Notes: generated from the sequence alone by a model not told the origin. A DNA stretch of 64,000 bases from Bradyrhizobium iriomotense (GCF_018129405.1 NZ_JAFCLP010000022.1:1-64000), one strand, 5' to 3'; positions 35,096 through 44,909 are shown, counted from the stretch's first letter. A program made the numbers and translations.

Positions 35096-35732
35096 TGACG
35101 GATTCGCGAAACCCGCTGACTGTGACCGCCGTGCGACGCTCCCTTGCACCGATGGTCCATTCCTCGTATGTACGGAATGCTGACGGCCGATATTTCCGGT
35201 TGTGTCGCATTCAGCCTCCCGGTGCAGCGCCGGAGCTCCCAAGGTTTGGGAATTCCAGCGTTTTCCGTTCCCCTCTAAGACCAGCGCGGTGCGCGGCAGC
35301 GAGGCGGAGCGGGGTCAAGCCCCGGCGGCGGACGGTTCCCGGTTACCACTTCCGGGACGGTTCTGACAGCGACGTAACCCATTACCCGGTCCCTTGATCC
35401 CAAGGGGACGGTTCGTGATCCCCAAGGCGAGCGCGCTCGCGCCATGCCTGGCCAGCAGCAACTGATTGAGGGGCGGCCCCGCCGCCCAATGTTTCATACG
35501 GGCCGACGCTTGATGCGCCAGACTGTGCCGACGAACTCTGAAGGATCATTCGCGACGCTGCGGAGTGACAATCCCGCGCGCCGCTGTGGTCCTGAGGCTT
35601 CCGATTCGGCAAGGCGCGAGAGACGGCGTTTCGGCCTTCCCCTCACCCCCGAATCAGGTGGACCGTCGCGTCACCCGGCAGCGCACATCGCGCCCACGGT
35701 CGATCGCGCCCGCCGCCGCCAAGAGTTAAGAC
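35096..35732 (+). promoter_or_regulatory. Long upstream region and probable structured 5' leader of rne
   Basis: About 640 bp with no convincing gene between amiC and rne. It contains several hairpins, including GGAGCTCCCAAGGTTTGGGA at 35232-35251 with further pairing on both sides, GGGGTCAAGCCCC near 35311, and GGGGCGGCCCCGCC near 35470. rne genes of many bacteria are autoregulated through long structured leaders, so part of this is probably the rne 5'UTR. I could not place the promoter. Confidence 0.45.
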
Positions 35733-38700
35733 ATGCCCAACAAGATGTTGATCGATGCCACCCACCCGGAAGAGACCCGGGTCGTCGTGGTCCGCGGCAA
35801 TCGCGTCGAAGAGTTTGATTTCGAGACCGCGCAACGCAAGCAACTGCGCGGAAACATCTACCTCGCCAAGGTCACAAGGGTCGAACCCTCGCTCCAGGCC
35901 GCCTTCGTCGAATATGGCGGCAATCGCCACGGCTTCCTCGCCTTCAGCGAAATCCATCCCGACTACTACCAGATCCCGGTCGCCGACCGGCAGGCGCTGA
36001 TCGAGGCCGAGGAGCAGGCCCATCGCGAGGCCGAGGAAGAGAGCGAGAACCGCTCGCACGGCCGCCGCCGTTCGCGCCATCGCAATGCCCGCCGTCGCGG
36101 TCATGGCGAGCGCGTGCGCAGCGAGATCGTCGAGGGCCTCGAGGCCGGCGCCGATCCCGCCGCGCAGCCGGTCGAGGGCGCGCCGCTCCCGGAGTACACG
36201 GAAGGCGCTCCGCACGAGGGCGAGCATCTGCACACCGAGGCGGAGCACGGCGAGCACGATCATCACGAGCACGATGATCACGGACATGACGACCACCATC
36301 ACGCCCATGATGATGATCACCCTCACGATCATGACGACCATGGTCATGACCGCGAGCACGATCATGACGACCATGATCATGCCGAGGAGACGCCCGCGCC
36401 CGTTGCCGCGGTTGGCGCAGAACCCGTCGTGGCGAGCGAGCCCGTTGCCGAGCCGCAGGAGGCCCCGGCCGTCGAAGCTCAAGCCTCCGAATCTTATGCC
36501 TCCGAAGCGCACGCCGAGGCCCTCGCCGAAGCCGTGACGTCAGCCACGGAGCCGGCCGATGCCGTCTACGCCGCGGGCGACAGCGCCGAGGCACCTAATG
36601 CCGAGGCCGCCGAAGCCGGTGAAGAGGACGACGAGGACGAGGACGGCGAGGAAGCCGAAGAGGAAGTCGTCGAATCCGTCGGCGGCGACGACGTGCTGGA
36701 GGAAGTGCCGGAGCGTACCTTCCGCCCGCGCCGCCAGTACAAGATCCAGGAAGTCATCAAGCGCCGCCAGGTCATGCTGGTGCAGGTCGTCAAGGAAGAG
36801 CGCGGCAACAAGGGCGCGGCGCTGACGACCTACCTCTCGCTCGCCGGCCGTTACGCCGTGCTGATGCCCAACACCGCGCGCGGCGGCGGCATCAGCCGCA
36901 AGATCACCAGCGCGCAGGATCGTTCTCGTCTCAAGGAGGTCGTGCAGGATCTCGACGTGCCCGAGGGCATGGGCATCATCCTGCGCACCGCAGGCGCCTC
37001 CCGCACCAAGCCCGAGATCAAGCGCGACTTCGAATATCTGATCCGGATGTGGGAGACGGTGCGCGACCTGACGCTGAAGTCGCAGGCCCCGACCCTCGTC
37101 TATGAGGAAGGCTCGCTGATCAAGCGCTCGCTGCGCGACCTCTACAACAAGGAGATCGACGAGATCCAGGTTGCCGGCGAAGGCGGCTACCGCGAAGCGC
37201 GCGACTTCATGAAGATGCTGATGCCCGCCAATGTCAGCGCGGTGAAGCAGTATCGCGACGGCCAGCCGCTGTTCTCGCGCATGGGCGTCGAAAGCCAGCT
37301 CGATGCGATGTTCTCGCCGACCGTGCAGCTGCGCTCCGGCGGCTATGTCGTGATCAACCAGACCGAGGCGCTGGTCTCGATCGACGTCAACTCGGGACGC
37401 TCGACCCGCGAGCACCATATCGAGGACACCGCGCTCAAGACCAATCTGGAGGCGGCCGAAGAGGTCGCCCGCCAGCTCCGCCTGCGCGACCTCGCCGGTC
37501 TGATCGTCATCGACTTCATCGACATGGACGAGAAGCGCAACAACCGCGCGGTCGAGCGCAAGCTGTCCGACTGCCTGCGCCAGGACCGCGCGCGCATCCA
37601 GGTCGGCCGCATCTCGCATTTCGGCCTCTTGGAGATGTCGCGTCAGCGCATCCGCGCCAGCGTGCTCGAGAGCTCGACCGATCCCTGCCCGCATTGCGGC
37701 GGCACCGGCCACGTCCGTTCGGTGTCCTCGGTGGCACTGCAGCTGCTGCGCGGCCTCGAAGAGATCCTGATGAAGGGCGCGACCCACAATCTCGTGGTCC
37801 GCACCCGCACCGACGTTGCGCTCTACGTGCTGAACCACAAGCGCGGCCATCTGCGCGATCTCGAGAACAGCTTCAAGGTCACGCTGTCGATCATCGCGGA
37901 TCCCAGCGTCAGCGGCCCGCAGGCCTACCTCATCGACCGCGGCGAGCAGGTGCACACGCTGGAAGCCGCCAAGGCGCTGCTCGCAGCGCAGGCGGCCGCG
38001 AGCCCGCCGCCCTTGGCCGAAGACGCCTATGACGACGAGGAGTTCGATTCGGAGCTGGAGTCCGAGATCGAGTCCGAGGAGACCGAAGGTCTCGCTGAGG
38101 AGCAGGCTGCCGGCGAGGCAGCCACTGAGCAGGACGGTCAGCGCCGCAAGCGCCGCCGGCGCCGGCGCGGCCGCGGTGGCCAGCGCGAGGGCGAGCTGCG
38201 CGAGGATGCGGCACCGACCCTGCCCGAGCCTGCGATGATCGCCGGCGAAGGCGAGGAAGAGGCCGAGTCCGAGCAGGATGGTGAGGAAGGCGAGGAACAG
38301 GCAGCCCGTGGCGAGCAGCAGGGCGGCGGCGAGCGCCGGCGCCGGCGTGGTCGCCGTGGTGGACGCCGCCGTCGTGGCGGTAACGAGGAAGGTCTCGCCG
38401 GCTCCATCAGCGACGAGCTCGCCGCGAGCGCGCCGCCGGAAGCAAGCGATGCGGTTGCCGATTTCGACGGCAATGGCGGTGAGGCTGCGCCCTCGATCGC
38501 GCAGGCCGAACACATTGCCGAGCCGCAAGTCACTCAACAGGTCAGCCTGCCCGAGCCCCGCGCCGAGGTGCAGGCTGAGGCACCGGCGCAGCCCGAGCAG
38601 GCTCCCGCTGTCGCTGCAGTGGAAGAAGAACCCGCCGACGACAAGTCCGCGCGGCGCCGCTCCACGGTCCGGGAAAAGGTGAGCTTCCTGTCGAACAGCG

Positions 38701-38852
38701 CGAGCGAGCCGGCAACACCGGTTGCGGCAGCGCCGGAGCCGGTTGCTCCGCCCGCGCCGGCACCTGAGCCCGCGCCGGAAGCAGCCAGTGAGACGCCGGC
38801 CGCTCCGCGCCGCGCCGGCTGGTGGTCCCGCCGCTTCGGCGGCGGCGAATAG
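35733..38852 (+). CDS. rne: Ribonuclease E with a large His/Asp-rich insertion in the S1 domain
   Basis: A 1039-residue endoribonuclease, core of the RNA degradosome. The S1 domain starts near residue 36 (QLRGNIYLAKVTRVEPSL), is interrupted by about 245 residues (83-330), and resumes at RRQYKIQEVIKRR. The insertion has an Arg-rich part (108-130), a stretch with 23 His and 16 Asp within residues 161-216, and an acidic part (295-325). The catalytic Mg ligands D551 (SIDVNSG) and D594 (VIDFIDMD) and the Zn-link CPHCGG (C652, C655) are intact. The C-terminal 300 residues are low-complexity, with Arg-rich RNA-binding blocks, as in other degradosome scaffolds. Confidence 0.96.
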   Translation: MPNKMLIDATHPEETRVVVVRGNRVEEFDFETAQRKQLRGNIYLAKVTRVEPSLQAAFVEYGGNRHGFLAFSEIHPDYYQIPVADRQALIEAEEQAHREAEEESENRSHGRRRSRHRNARRRGHGERVRSEIVEGLEAGADPAAQPVEGAPLPEYTEGAPHEGEHLHTEAEHGEHDHHEHDDHGHDDHHHAHDDDHPHDHDDHGHDREHDHDDHDHAEETPAPVAAVGAEPVVASEPVAEPQEAPAVEAQASESYASEAHAEALAEAVTSATEPADAVYAAGDSAEAPNAEAAEAGEEDDEDEDGEEAEEEVVESVGGDDVLEEVPERTFRPRRQYKIQEVIKRRQVMLVQVVKEERGNKGAALTTYLSLAGRYAVLMPNTARGGGISRKITSAQDRSRLKEVVQDLDVPEGMGIILRTAGASRTKPEIKRDFEYLIRMWETVRDLTLKSQAPTLVYEEGSLIKRSLRDLYNKEIDEIQVAGEGGYREARDFMKMLMPANVSAVKQYRDGQPLFSRMGVESQLDAMFSPTVQLRSGGYVVINQTEALVSIDVNSGRSTREHHIEDTALKTNLEAAEEVARQLRLRDLAGLIVIDFIDMDEKRNNRAVERKLSDCLRQDRARIQVGRISHFGLLEMSRQRIRASVLESSTDPCPHCGGTGHVRSVSSVALQLLRGLEEILMKGATHNLVVRTRTDVALYVLNHKRGHLRDLENSFKVTLSIIADPSVSGPQAYLIDRGEQVHTLEAAKALLAAQAAASPPPLAEDAYDDEEFDSELESEIESEETEGLAEEQAAGEAATEQDGQRRKRRRRRRGRGGQREGELREDAAPTLPEPAMIAGEGEEEAESEQDGEEGEEQAARGEQQGGGERRRRRGRRGGRRRRGGNEEGLAGSISDELAASAPPEASDAVADFDGNGGEAAPSIAQAEHIAEPQVTQQVSLPEPRAEVQAEAPAQPEQAPAVAAVEEEPADDKSARRRSTVREKVSFLSNSASEPATPVAAAPEPVAPPAPAPEPAPEAASETPAAPRRAGWWSRRFGGGE

Positions 38853-38866
38853 CTCCGACACCCAAT

Positions 38867-38896
38867 AAAAAACGCCCGGCCAAGCCGGGCGTTTTT
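38867..38896. terminator. Bidirectional terminator between rne and the XRE-cupin gene
   Basis: ACGCCCGGC/GCCGGGCGT stem (38872-38880, 38884-38892) with a three-base loop, preceded by six A and followed by five T. The symmetric A and T runs make it an efficient intrinsic terminator in both directions for the two convergent genes. Confidence 0.92.
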
Positions 38897-38918
38897 CGTT
38901 TCAGGAGCCGCCTACGCG

Positions 38919-39599
38919 CTATGATGGCAGCTCGTCATCGCCGAGCGGCGCGACGTCGCGCGCGGCGATCTGGCGGAGCTGGTCGTAGAGATCGGGCGCC
39001 TCGCTGGTGCAGAGGCAGACGCCTGTTGCGGAAGGTCCCTCGCCGGCGTTGAGGTAGGCGTGGCCCATGGTGCTGTCGAGATAGATGCCGTCGCCCTCGC
39101 CCAGGATCTCCGGCGCGTAGAACTCGGTATGGACGGCGACGCGTCCGCGCGTCACCACAAAATACTCCTCGCCGCCATGGCGCAGCAGCGGTCCGAACTC
39201 CTCCAGCGAGCGGGCGCGGACCTCGGCCACGATCGGCACCATGCGTTTGCCGATCAAATCGGTGCATTGATAGGTGTAGGTGTAGAACTTCGTGGTGATC
39301 ACCTGCCCCTGCCCGGCCCGGCTGATGCTCCGCCGCGCAGTGACCGGCCGGCCCTGCGCAGGCGTCGCGACCGCCGGATTGAATAGCTCGGCGATTTCCA
39401 TCTTCAGACCCGAGGTGAGCTGGAGCAGCTTGTCGTAGGTCAGCGACATCAGGCCGTTCTCGACCTTGGACAGCGTCGAGAGCGCCATGCCGGTCCGCTC
39501 CGCCACCTGCTTGAGCGTCAGGCCGCGCGTCTGGCGGGCCGCCTTGAGACATTGGCCGAGCTGGGAATTGGCAGTTTCTGATGTCGTGATCTCGCTCAT
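38919..39599 (-). CDS. XRE-family transcriptional regulator with cupin domain
   Basis: A 226-residue regulator: an N-terminal HTH_3 domain (about 14-68, LKAARQTRGLTLKQVAERTG and ALSTLSKVENG) and a C-terminal cupin sensor domain (about 125-210) with HGGEEYFVVTRGRVAVHTEF. XRE-cupin regulators usually control catabolic or transport genes next to them and bind a small ligand in the cupin. Here it is divergent from the amidase and DadA-like genes, its likely targets. The 209-bp spacer contains repeated GATCGG/CCGATC motifs that may be its binding sites. Confidence 0.9.
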   Translation of the reverse strand: MSEITTSETANSQLGQCLKAARQTRGLTLKQVAERTGMALSTLSKVENGLMSLTYDKLLQLTSGLKMEIAELFNPAVATPAQGRPVTARRSISRAGQGQVITTKFYTYTYQCTDLIGKRMVPIVAEVRARSLEEFGPLLRHGGEEYFVVTRGRVAVHTEFYAPEILGEGDGIYLDSTMGHAYLNAGEGPSATGVCLCTSEAPDLYDQLRQIAARDVAPLGDDELPS

Positions 39600-39649
39600 G
39601 GGAGAAATGCTAGCACGACCGAGGAAAAATAGTTGATCGATCGGCCTAA

Positions 39650-39700
39650 TCTTTTCGACCGATATGCTTCAGATCGGCCCTATTTGGTGCCGATCGGGCA
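39650..39700. promoter_or_regulatory. GATCGG-motif cluster in the XRE-amidase spacer
   Basis: GATCGGCCTAAT (39638-39649 region) and GATCGGCCCTAT (39673-39684 region) are direct repeats, and CCGATCGG follows near 39690. They lie between the divergent regulator and amidase genes, a plausible place for operator sites. Evidence is only the motif repetition. Confidence 0.3.
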
Positions 39701-39808
39701 GCCCAAACCACCATTGGCGCACGAAATGACTCGATTGACGATTATTGGTGCGTCACTTCCGCTTTCCGATATGCTAAATCGTTTTCATAATCTGAAAGGG
39801 AGCAGGCG

Positions 39809-41305
39809 TTGTCCGAACTGTGCGATTCCAGTGCCGTTGAGCTGCGCCGCCTGCTGGCCGCGCGGACGATCTCGCCTGTCGAGCTGCTCGACGCCTGCCT
39901 GTCGCGCATCGCCGCCGTCAATGGTGCCGTCAACGCCGTCGTAACGCTGGACGAGCCTGGCGCGCGCGCCGCCGCGAAGGAGGCCGAGGCGGCCATCCTG
40001 CGCGGCGAGGATGGCGGCGCGCTGCACGGCCTGCCGGTCCTGATCAAGGACACCCAGGACACCGCCGGGATGCGCTCCACCTATGGCAGCCCGCTGCTGC
40101 GCGACAACGTGCCCGTCGCCGACCAGGGCTCGGTCGCGCGGCTGCGCGCAGGCGGCGCCATCATCTTCGGCAAAACCAACACGCCGGAATGGGCGGCCGG
40201 TGGCAACACCCGCAATCCCGTGTTCGGCGCGACCGGCAATCCGTTCGATCCCATGCGATCGGCGGCCGGCTCGTCCGGCGGCTCGGCGGTGGCGCTCGCC
40301 TGCGGCATGGCTCCGCTCGCTTCGGGCTCCGACACCGGCGGCTCCTTGCGCAATCCGGCCGGCTTCTCCGGCATCGTCGGCATGCGTCCGTCCTACGGAC
40401 TTGTACCGAGTGAAAAGCGCATCTTCGGCTGGTCGAACCTGTCGACCGACGGGCCGATGGCGCGCAACGTCGCCGACACCGCGCTGATGCTGTCGGTGAT
40501 GGCGAGCGACGATGCCCGCGATCCGCTCGCCTACACCCTGCCCGGCGAACCGTTGCGCGCGCGCGCCGAGCGCTGGGCCGCGCCGCGTTCCGCCGACCTC
40601 GGCAAGCTGCGGCTTGCCTTCACCGAAGACTTCGGCTTCGCGCCGACGGAGCAGGCGATCCGCCGCGTGTTCCGCAACCGCGTGAACAAGCTCGCGCCGC
40701 TGTTCGCCGAATGCCGCGAGGGGACACCCGACTGCACCGGCGCGGATGACGCCTTCGCCGTGCTGCGCGCGGGCATGTTCCTGGCGACGCATGGCAAGAA
40801 CTACAAAGAACGCCCCGAAATGCTCGGCCCCAACGTCCGCGCCAATGTCGAGGAAGGCCTCGGCTACACACTCGAGGACCACGCCCGCGCCGCCACGACG
40901 CAGACGCGGATCTATCGCGCCTACCAGACCTTCTTCGCGAGTTGCGACGTGCTGATCAGCCCGACCATCACGCTCAGCCCGCGTCCCTGGTCGGAACTCT
41001 ATCCCGCCGAGATCGACGGCGTGCCGACCAAATCCTATTTCCACTGGCTCGCGCTCGCCTACGCCGTTACGCTTGCCGGCCACCCCGCGATCAGCATTCC
41101 GCTCGGCCTCGATGAGGCTGGCCTGCCGTTCGGCCTCCAGATCGTCGGCCCGCGCGGCGGCGATGCCATCGTGCTCTCGGTCGCCGCGAGCATCGAGGCG
41201 GCGTTCGCAAGCGATGCGCAATTGTGCCGACCCGTGCCCGACCTCGCACGGCTCGCCGCGGCGCCGCCGCTATCGGCCGCGCCCGATTTTCTCACCTGGG
41301 AATGA
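39809..41305 (+). CDS. Amidase signature family hydrolase (TTG start)
   Basis: A 498-residue amidase of the GatA/AmiE-signature family. The Ser-cisSer-Lys triad is K80 (VLIKDTQD), S155 (GSSGGS) and S179 (GSDTGGSLRNPA), aligning well with GatA numbering. It is not GatA itself: there are no gatB or gatC neighbours and the C-terminal half differs. The start is TTG at 39809, supported by AAAGGGAG upstream and by the N-terminus reaching the family's usual beginning. Substrate unknown. It is followed by the DadA-like gene at 27 bp, so both are likely one catabolic operon under the divergent XRE-cupin regulator. Confidence 0.9.
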   Translation: MSELCDSSAVELRRLLAARTISPVELLDACLSRIAAVNGAVNAVVTLDEPGARAAAKEAEAAILRGEDGGALHGLPVLIKDTQDTAGMRSTYGSPLLRDNVPVADQGSVARLRAGGAIIFGKTNTPEWAAGGNTRNPVFGATGNPFDPMRSAAGSSGGSAVALACGMAPLASGSDTGGSLRNPAGFSGIVGMRPSYGLVPSEKRIFGWSNLSTDGPMARNVADTALMLSVMASDDARDPLAYTLPGEPLRARAERWAAPRSADLGKLRLAFTEDFGFAPTEQAIRRVFRNRVNKLAPLFAECREGTPDCTGADDAFAVLRAGMFLATHGKNYKERPEMLGPNVRANVEEGLGYTLEDHARAATTQTRIYRAYQTFFASCDVLISPTITLSPRPWSELYPAEIDGVPTKSYFHWLALAYAVTLAGHPAISIPLGLDEAGLPFGLQIVGPRGGDAIVLSVAASIEAAFASDAQLCRPVPDLARLAAAPPLSAAPDFLTWE

Positions 41306-41332
41306 CCCGGGCCTGACAGGAGACTTTTTCTG

Positions 41333-42565
41333 ATGCAAAGCGCGATCGTTCTCGGCGGTGGCATGGTCGGTGTGGGTGCGGCGCTGCACCTGCAGCGGCG
41401 CGGCTGGGCCGTCACGCTCGTCGACCGCAGGGAGCCGGGCCGCGAGACCAGCTACGGCAATGCCGGGATGATCCAGGCGGAAGCCGTGCGCCCCTATCCG
41501 ATGCCGCGCGACCTCGCCACGCTTCTCAAGATCGCGACCGGCCGCACCAACGACGTGCGCTACAGCCTGTCCTCGCTTCATCGCCATATCGAGCCGCTGC
41601 TGCGCTACTGGTGGCATTCGGCGCCGAAGCGGCATCGCGAAGCCATCGTCGGCTGGGCGCGGCTGATCGGCTACGCGACAAGCGAGCACGACATCCTCAT
41701 TCGCGAGGCGCACGCCGACAATCTGATCCGCCGCGCCGGCTACCGGGCGCTGTACCGCGATGCCGCCGCCTTGGAGCACTCGATCAAGGACGCGGAGCAA
41801 GACCAGCGCGAATTCGGCGTGAACTTTCGCGTTTTGTCAGGCAGCGAATTGACAAAAGCCGAGCCGATCCTGCGCGACGATCTGCCCGGTGCGATCCATT
41901 GGCTCGACACCTGGACCGTGTCCGATCCCGGCGCGCTGGTCACAGCCTATGCCGAGCTTTTCACGCGCCTCGGCGGCAGGATCGTGCTGGGTGATGCGCA
42001 GAGCCTGCAGCAGACCGCGAGCGGCTGGTCGGTCGATACCGATGAGGGGCGCATCGATGCCGCCCATGCGGTCGTGACACTCGGACCGTGGTCGCCCGAT
42101 CTGTTGTACAAGTTCGGCTATCGCATCCCGCTGGTGCGCAAGCGCGGCTACCACATGCATTACAGTGGCGGCGCCTCGCTCGATCTGCCGCTGGTGGACA
42201 AAGGCGGCGGCTACGCCATGGGCCCGATGGCCAAGGGCATCCGCATCACCACCGGCGCCGAGCTGACCGGTCCGGATGCGCTCGCAACACCCGTGCAGCT
42301 CGCCAGCGCCGAAGCCTCCGCGCGCGAGCTGATCGATCTCGGCAAACGCGTCGAGCCCGATCCCTGGTTCGGCACCCGCCCCTGCACACCCGACATGCTG
42401 CCGGTGCTCGGGCAGGCTCCGCGCCATCCCGGTCTCTGGATGAACTTTGGTCACGGCCACCAGGGCTTTACGCTGGGGCCCGCGACGGGCCGCCTGCTCG
42501 CGGAAATGATGAGCGGCGAGACGCCGTCGATCGATCCCGCGCCGTATCGGCCGGAGCGGTTCTAA
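41333..42565 (+). CDS. FAD-dependent oxidoreductase, DadA-like (D-amino-acid dehydrogenase family)
   Basis: A 410-residue DAO-fold flavoprotein. The FAD motif is VLGGGMVGVGAALHL at the N-terminus, and the C-terminal FAD/substrate block is LWMNFGHGHQGFTLGPATG. The overall match is to DadA-type D-amino-acid dehydrogenases, which pass electrons to the respiratory chain. AGGAG precedes the ATG. Paired with the amidase it could degrade an N-acyl or amide amino-acid derivative, but that is inference. Its TAA stop overlaps the stop of the convergent TPR gene. Confidence 0.9.
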   Translation: MQSAIVLGGGMVGVGAALHLQRRGWAVTLVDRREPGRETSYGNAGMIQAEAVRPYPMPRDLATLLKIATGRTNDVRYSLSSLHRHIEPLLRYWWHSAPKRHREAIVGWARLIGYATSEHDILIREAHADNLIRRAGYRALYRDAAALEHSIKDAEQDQREFGVNFRVLSGSELTKAEPILRDDLPGAIHWLDTWTVSDPGALVTAYAELFTRLGGRIVLGDAQSLQQTASGWSVDTDEGRIDAAHAVVTLGPWSPDLLYKFGYRIPLVRKRGYHMHYSGGASLDLPLVDKGGGYAMGPMAKGIRITTGAELTGPDALATPVQLASAEASARELIDLGKRVEPDPWFGTRPCTPDMLPVLGQAPRHPGLWMNFGHGHQGFTLGPATGRLLAEMMSGETPSIDPAPYRPERF

Positions 42566-44646
42566 CCCGCGGCGCTCGCGGAAAGCACCGCGAGCGCGGC
42601 CGACAGACGCATCAACGGATCGTCCCATTCGCGGGGGCTGCGCTGGCGGAACAGCCGCATGGTCGGATACCACGGGCTGTCCTCGCGATCCCTCAGCCAG
42701 CGCCAGTCCAGCGCGTAAGGCGTCAGCATCCACACCGGACGTCCCAGTGCGCCGGCAAGGTGCGCGACCGACGTGTCGACGGCGATGACGAGATCGAGCG
42801 CCGCGACCGCCGCCGCGGTATCGGCGAAATCGCCGAGCGCGGGCGCAAGATCAATGATGTCCGGACCGAGCGCGGCCAGCACCTCAGGATCCTCGGGCCG
42901 CGGCTCCTTTTGCAGGCTGTAGAGCTGCACGCCCGGCATCACAAGGCGCGGCAGCACGGCCTCGGCGGACAGCGAACGTTGCCGGTCGCCCTTGTGCCTG
43001 GCGTTGCCGGCCCAGACCACGCCGACCTTCAGTGCCGTCACGTCCGCAAGCGCCGCGCGCCAGCGCGACAGTCTTGCGGGATCGGGATTCAGATAGGGAA
43101 CGTCCGCCGGGATGGTGTCCAGCATGGTGCCAAAGATGCGCGGCAGGCTCATCAACGGCAGTTGCAGATCGAATGGCGGCAGCGGAGCGCCGCGCGGAAT
43201 CACGGTCACGTCGGGAAGCTGCCGCAGCAGCGCGGCGAGCGCGGGCTGAACCTGCAAAATGATCCGGCCGCCCTGCGCTGTCACCATCGGCACATAGCGC
43301 ACGAAATGCAGGGCATCGCCGAGGCCATATTCGGCGAACAGCAGCAAGGTGCGGCCCTCGAGCGGCTCGCCCTGCCATTCCGGCACGGCGAACACGGGAT
43401 CGCCGTCCGACAGCGTCTTGCATTTGCGCCGCCAGCGATAGGCCTCGAAACCTTCAGCGAAGTCGCCGTTCATCAGCAGGAAATGCGCATGATTGTACTG
43501 CGCCAGCGGCTGCTCCGGATCGAGCGCGATCGCGCGATGCGAGGCCGCGAGCGCCTCGTCGATCTCGCCGGCATTGCGCAGTGCGACCGCGAGATTGGCG
43601 TGACCCTTGGCATATTTGGGATCGGCCACGACCGCGCATCGGTGCGCGGCGACCGCGTCGGCAGCGCGCTCCTGCTTCTCGAAGATGATGCCGAGATTGG
43701 TCCAGGCCGGGGCGTGATCGGGCTTGAGCAGCAGCGCATGCTCGCAAGACGCAATCGCCTCGTCCAGTTCGCCGAGCTCGGAGAGACAGGCACCGAGATT
43801 GCTGGCGATCAAATGGTCCGACGGATCGCGCGCAAAGCTCCGCTTGTAGGTGTCGGCAGCCTCCTGCAGATGACCGGCCTCGTGCAGGACGAGACCGAGC
43901 AGACGCAGCGCCGGAGCATTGTCCGGCGCAAGCGCGATGGCGCGGCGGTACTGGACGATGGCGCCCTCGAGCGATCCTTGCCGATAGAGCGCGGCGCCGA
44001 GATTGCAGAGCAGTCCGGGATCATCGGGGTCTTCGTCGAGCGCGTGGCGATAGGCCGCCTCCGCCTCGTCGGGGCGCGCCTGGTCGATCAGGAGATTGCC
44101 GAGATTGAGCCAGACGCCGCGATACGAAGGCTCCCGCGCGATGACCGCGCGATAAGCCTCTTCGGCCTCGGCGAGCCGCCCCTGCTCCGCGAGCAAGACG
44201 GCGAGATTGAAGCACGCCCGCGTCAGATGCACATCGAGTGCGAGCGCGCGGCGGTAGGCAACCTCGGCCTCGTCGAAGCGCGCGAGCTCGCCGAGCGCCA
44301 CGCCGAGCTTGTTGTGCAGACCGGCATCATCAGGCCGCCGCACCAGCGCGCGCCGGAACGCCGCCACTGCGCCCTCCTGCTCGCCCTTCACGGCAAGCGC
44401 ATCGCCGAGCGTGACCAGCGACGGCGCGTGATCGGGATCGACGCTGAAGATACGCCCGAGCAGCGCGGCGCCCTCAGCCGCGCGGCCGCTGACGAAGGCG
44501 GCGACCGCGGCCAGATGCAACGCCGGGACGTGATCCGGGTCGATCTTCAGGAGCTCCGCGCAGAGTGCGTCCGCCTGCTCCGGACGCCCCGCAGCAAAAT
44601 GTTCTGCCGCCTGCAACACAATCGGATTCACAGCCGCATTGCCCAC
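42562..44646 (-). CDS. TPR protein with C-terminal glycosyltransferase-like domain
   Basis: About 694 residues from a GTG at 44646 that has GAGGGG upstream; the open frame extends to 44829 but that part runs into the dctA terminator and looks non-coding. The first two thirds are about ten tetratricopeptide repeats (for example NLGAALYRQGSLEGAIVQYR). The last 250 residues form a GT9/GT41-like domain with the signature LVIAVDTSVAHLAGALGRPV. Similar TPR-GT proteins are abundant in Bradyrhizobium; some may glycosylate proteins. The target is unknown. Start position is uncertain. Confidence 0.85.
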   Translation of the reverse strand: MGNAAVNPIVLQAAEHFAAGRPEQADALCAELLKIDPDHVPALHLAAVAAFVSGRAAEGAALLGRIFSVDPDHAPSLVTLGDALAVKGEQEGAVAAFRRALVRRPDDAGLHNKLGVALGELARFDEAEVAYRRALALDVHLTRACFNLAVLLAEQGRLAEAEEAYRAVIAREPSYRGVWLNLGNLLIDQARPDEAEAAYRHALDEDPDDPGLLCNLGAALYRQGSLEGAIVQYRRAIALAPDNAPALRLLGLVLHEAGHLQEAADTYKRSFARDPSDHLIASNLGACLSELGELDEAIASCEHALLLKPDHAPAWTNLGIIFEKQERAADAVAAHRCAVVADPKYAKGHANLAVALRNAGEIDEALAASHRAIALDPEQPLAQYNHAHFLLMNGDFAEGFEAYRWRRKCKTLSDGDPVFAVPEWQGEPLEGRTLLLFAEYGLGDALHFVRYVPMVTAQGGRIILQVQPALAALLRQLPDVTVIPRGAPLPPFDLQLPLMSLPRIFGTMLDTIPADVPYLNPDPARLSRWRAALADVTALKVGVVWAGNARHKGDRQRSLSAEAVLPRLVMPGVQLYSLQKEPRPEDPEVLAALGPDIIDLAPALGDFADTAAAVAALDLVIAVDTSVAHLAGALGRPVWMLTPYALDWRWLRDREDSPWYPTMRLFRQRSPREWDDPLMRLSAALAVLSASAAG

Positions 44647-44830
44647 GATGCCACCCACCCCCTCGAGGTCCGAGATGCGGGTTAAACGCGCGAGGTCGAA
44701 AATTCCGTCAGTCGGCGCGCTCAGTGAGCAGTGCCCTGAGTCCCATTTCGGCTGGTTTGCGCGGTTCGCCAGCGTCGACGTCCCGACCTCGAGCGCGAAG
44801 ACGCGTGCTGCTCTCGGCCGGGAGCCCAAA

Positions 44831-44864
44831 GAAAAAGGGCTGATCGAGGATCTCGACCAGCCCT
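44831..44864 (-). terminator. Intrinsic terminator after dctA
   Basis: On the minus strand AGGGCTGGTCGA pairs with TCGATCAGCCCT (one mismatch, 5-nt loop) and is followed by TTTTTC. It lies about 45 bp after the dctA stop codon. Confidence 0.85.
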
Positions 44865-44909
44865 GTTACTTCTAGGTCTGACAGCGCGGCTGGCGCTGTC
44901 TGATCCGGC

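Noticed and set aside
35096-35732. tRNA or small ORF in the rne upstream region
   Set aside because: Hairpins are present but no cloverleaf or conserved T-loop, and the short frames have no coding character.
36540-38861. 773-codon open frame antisense to rne
   Set aside because: Leu/Arg/Ala-rich shadow frame; the sense strand encodes conserved RNase E with intact catalytic residues.
42566-44685. Long plus-strand open frame opposite the TPR protein
   Set aside because: Arg-rich shadow frame without recognisable domains; regular TPR motifs are on the minus strand.
44647-44829. N-terminal extension of the TPR protein to the ATG at 44829
   Set aside because: The added sequence has no TPR or signal-peptide character and its start abuts the dctA terminator; the GTG at 44646 is more plausible.
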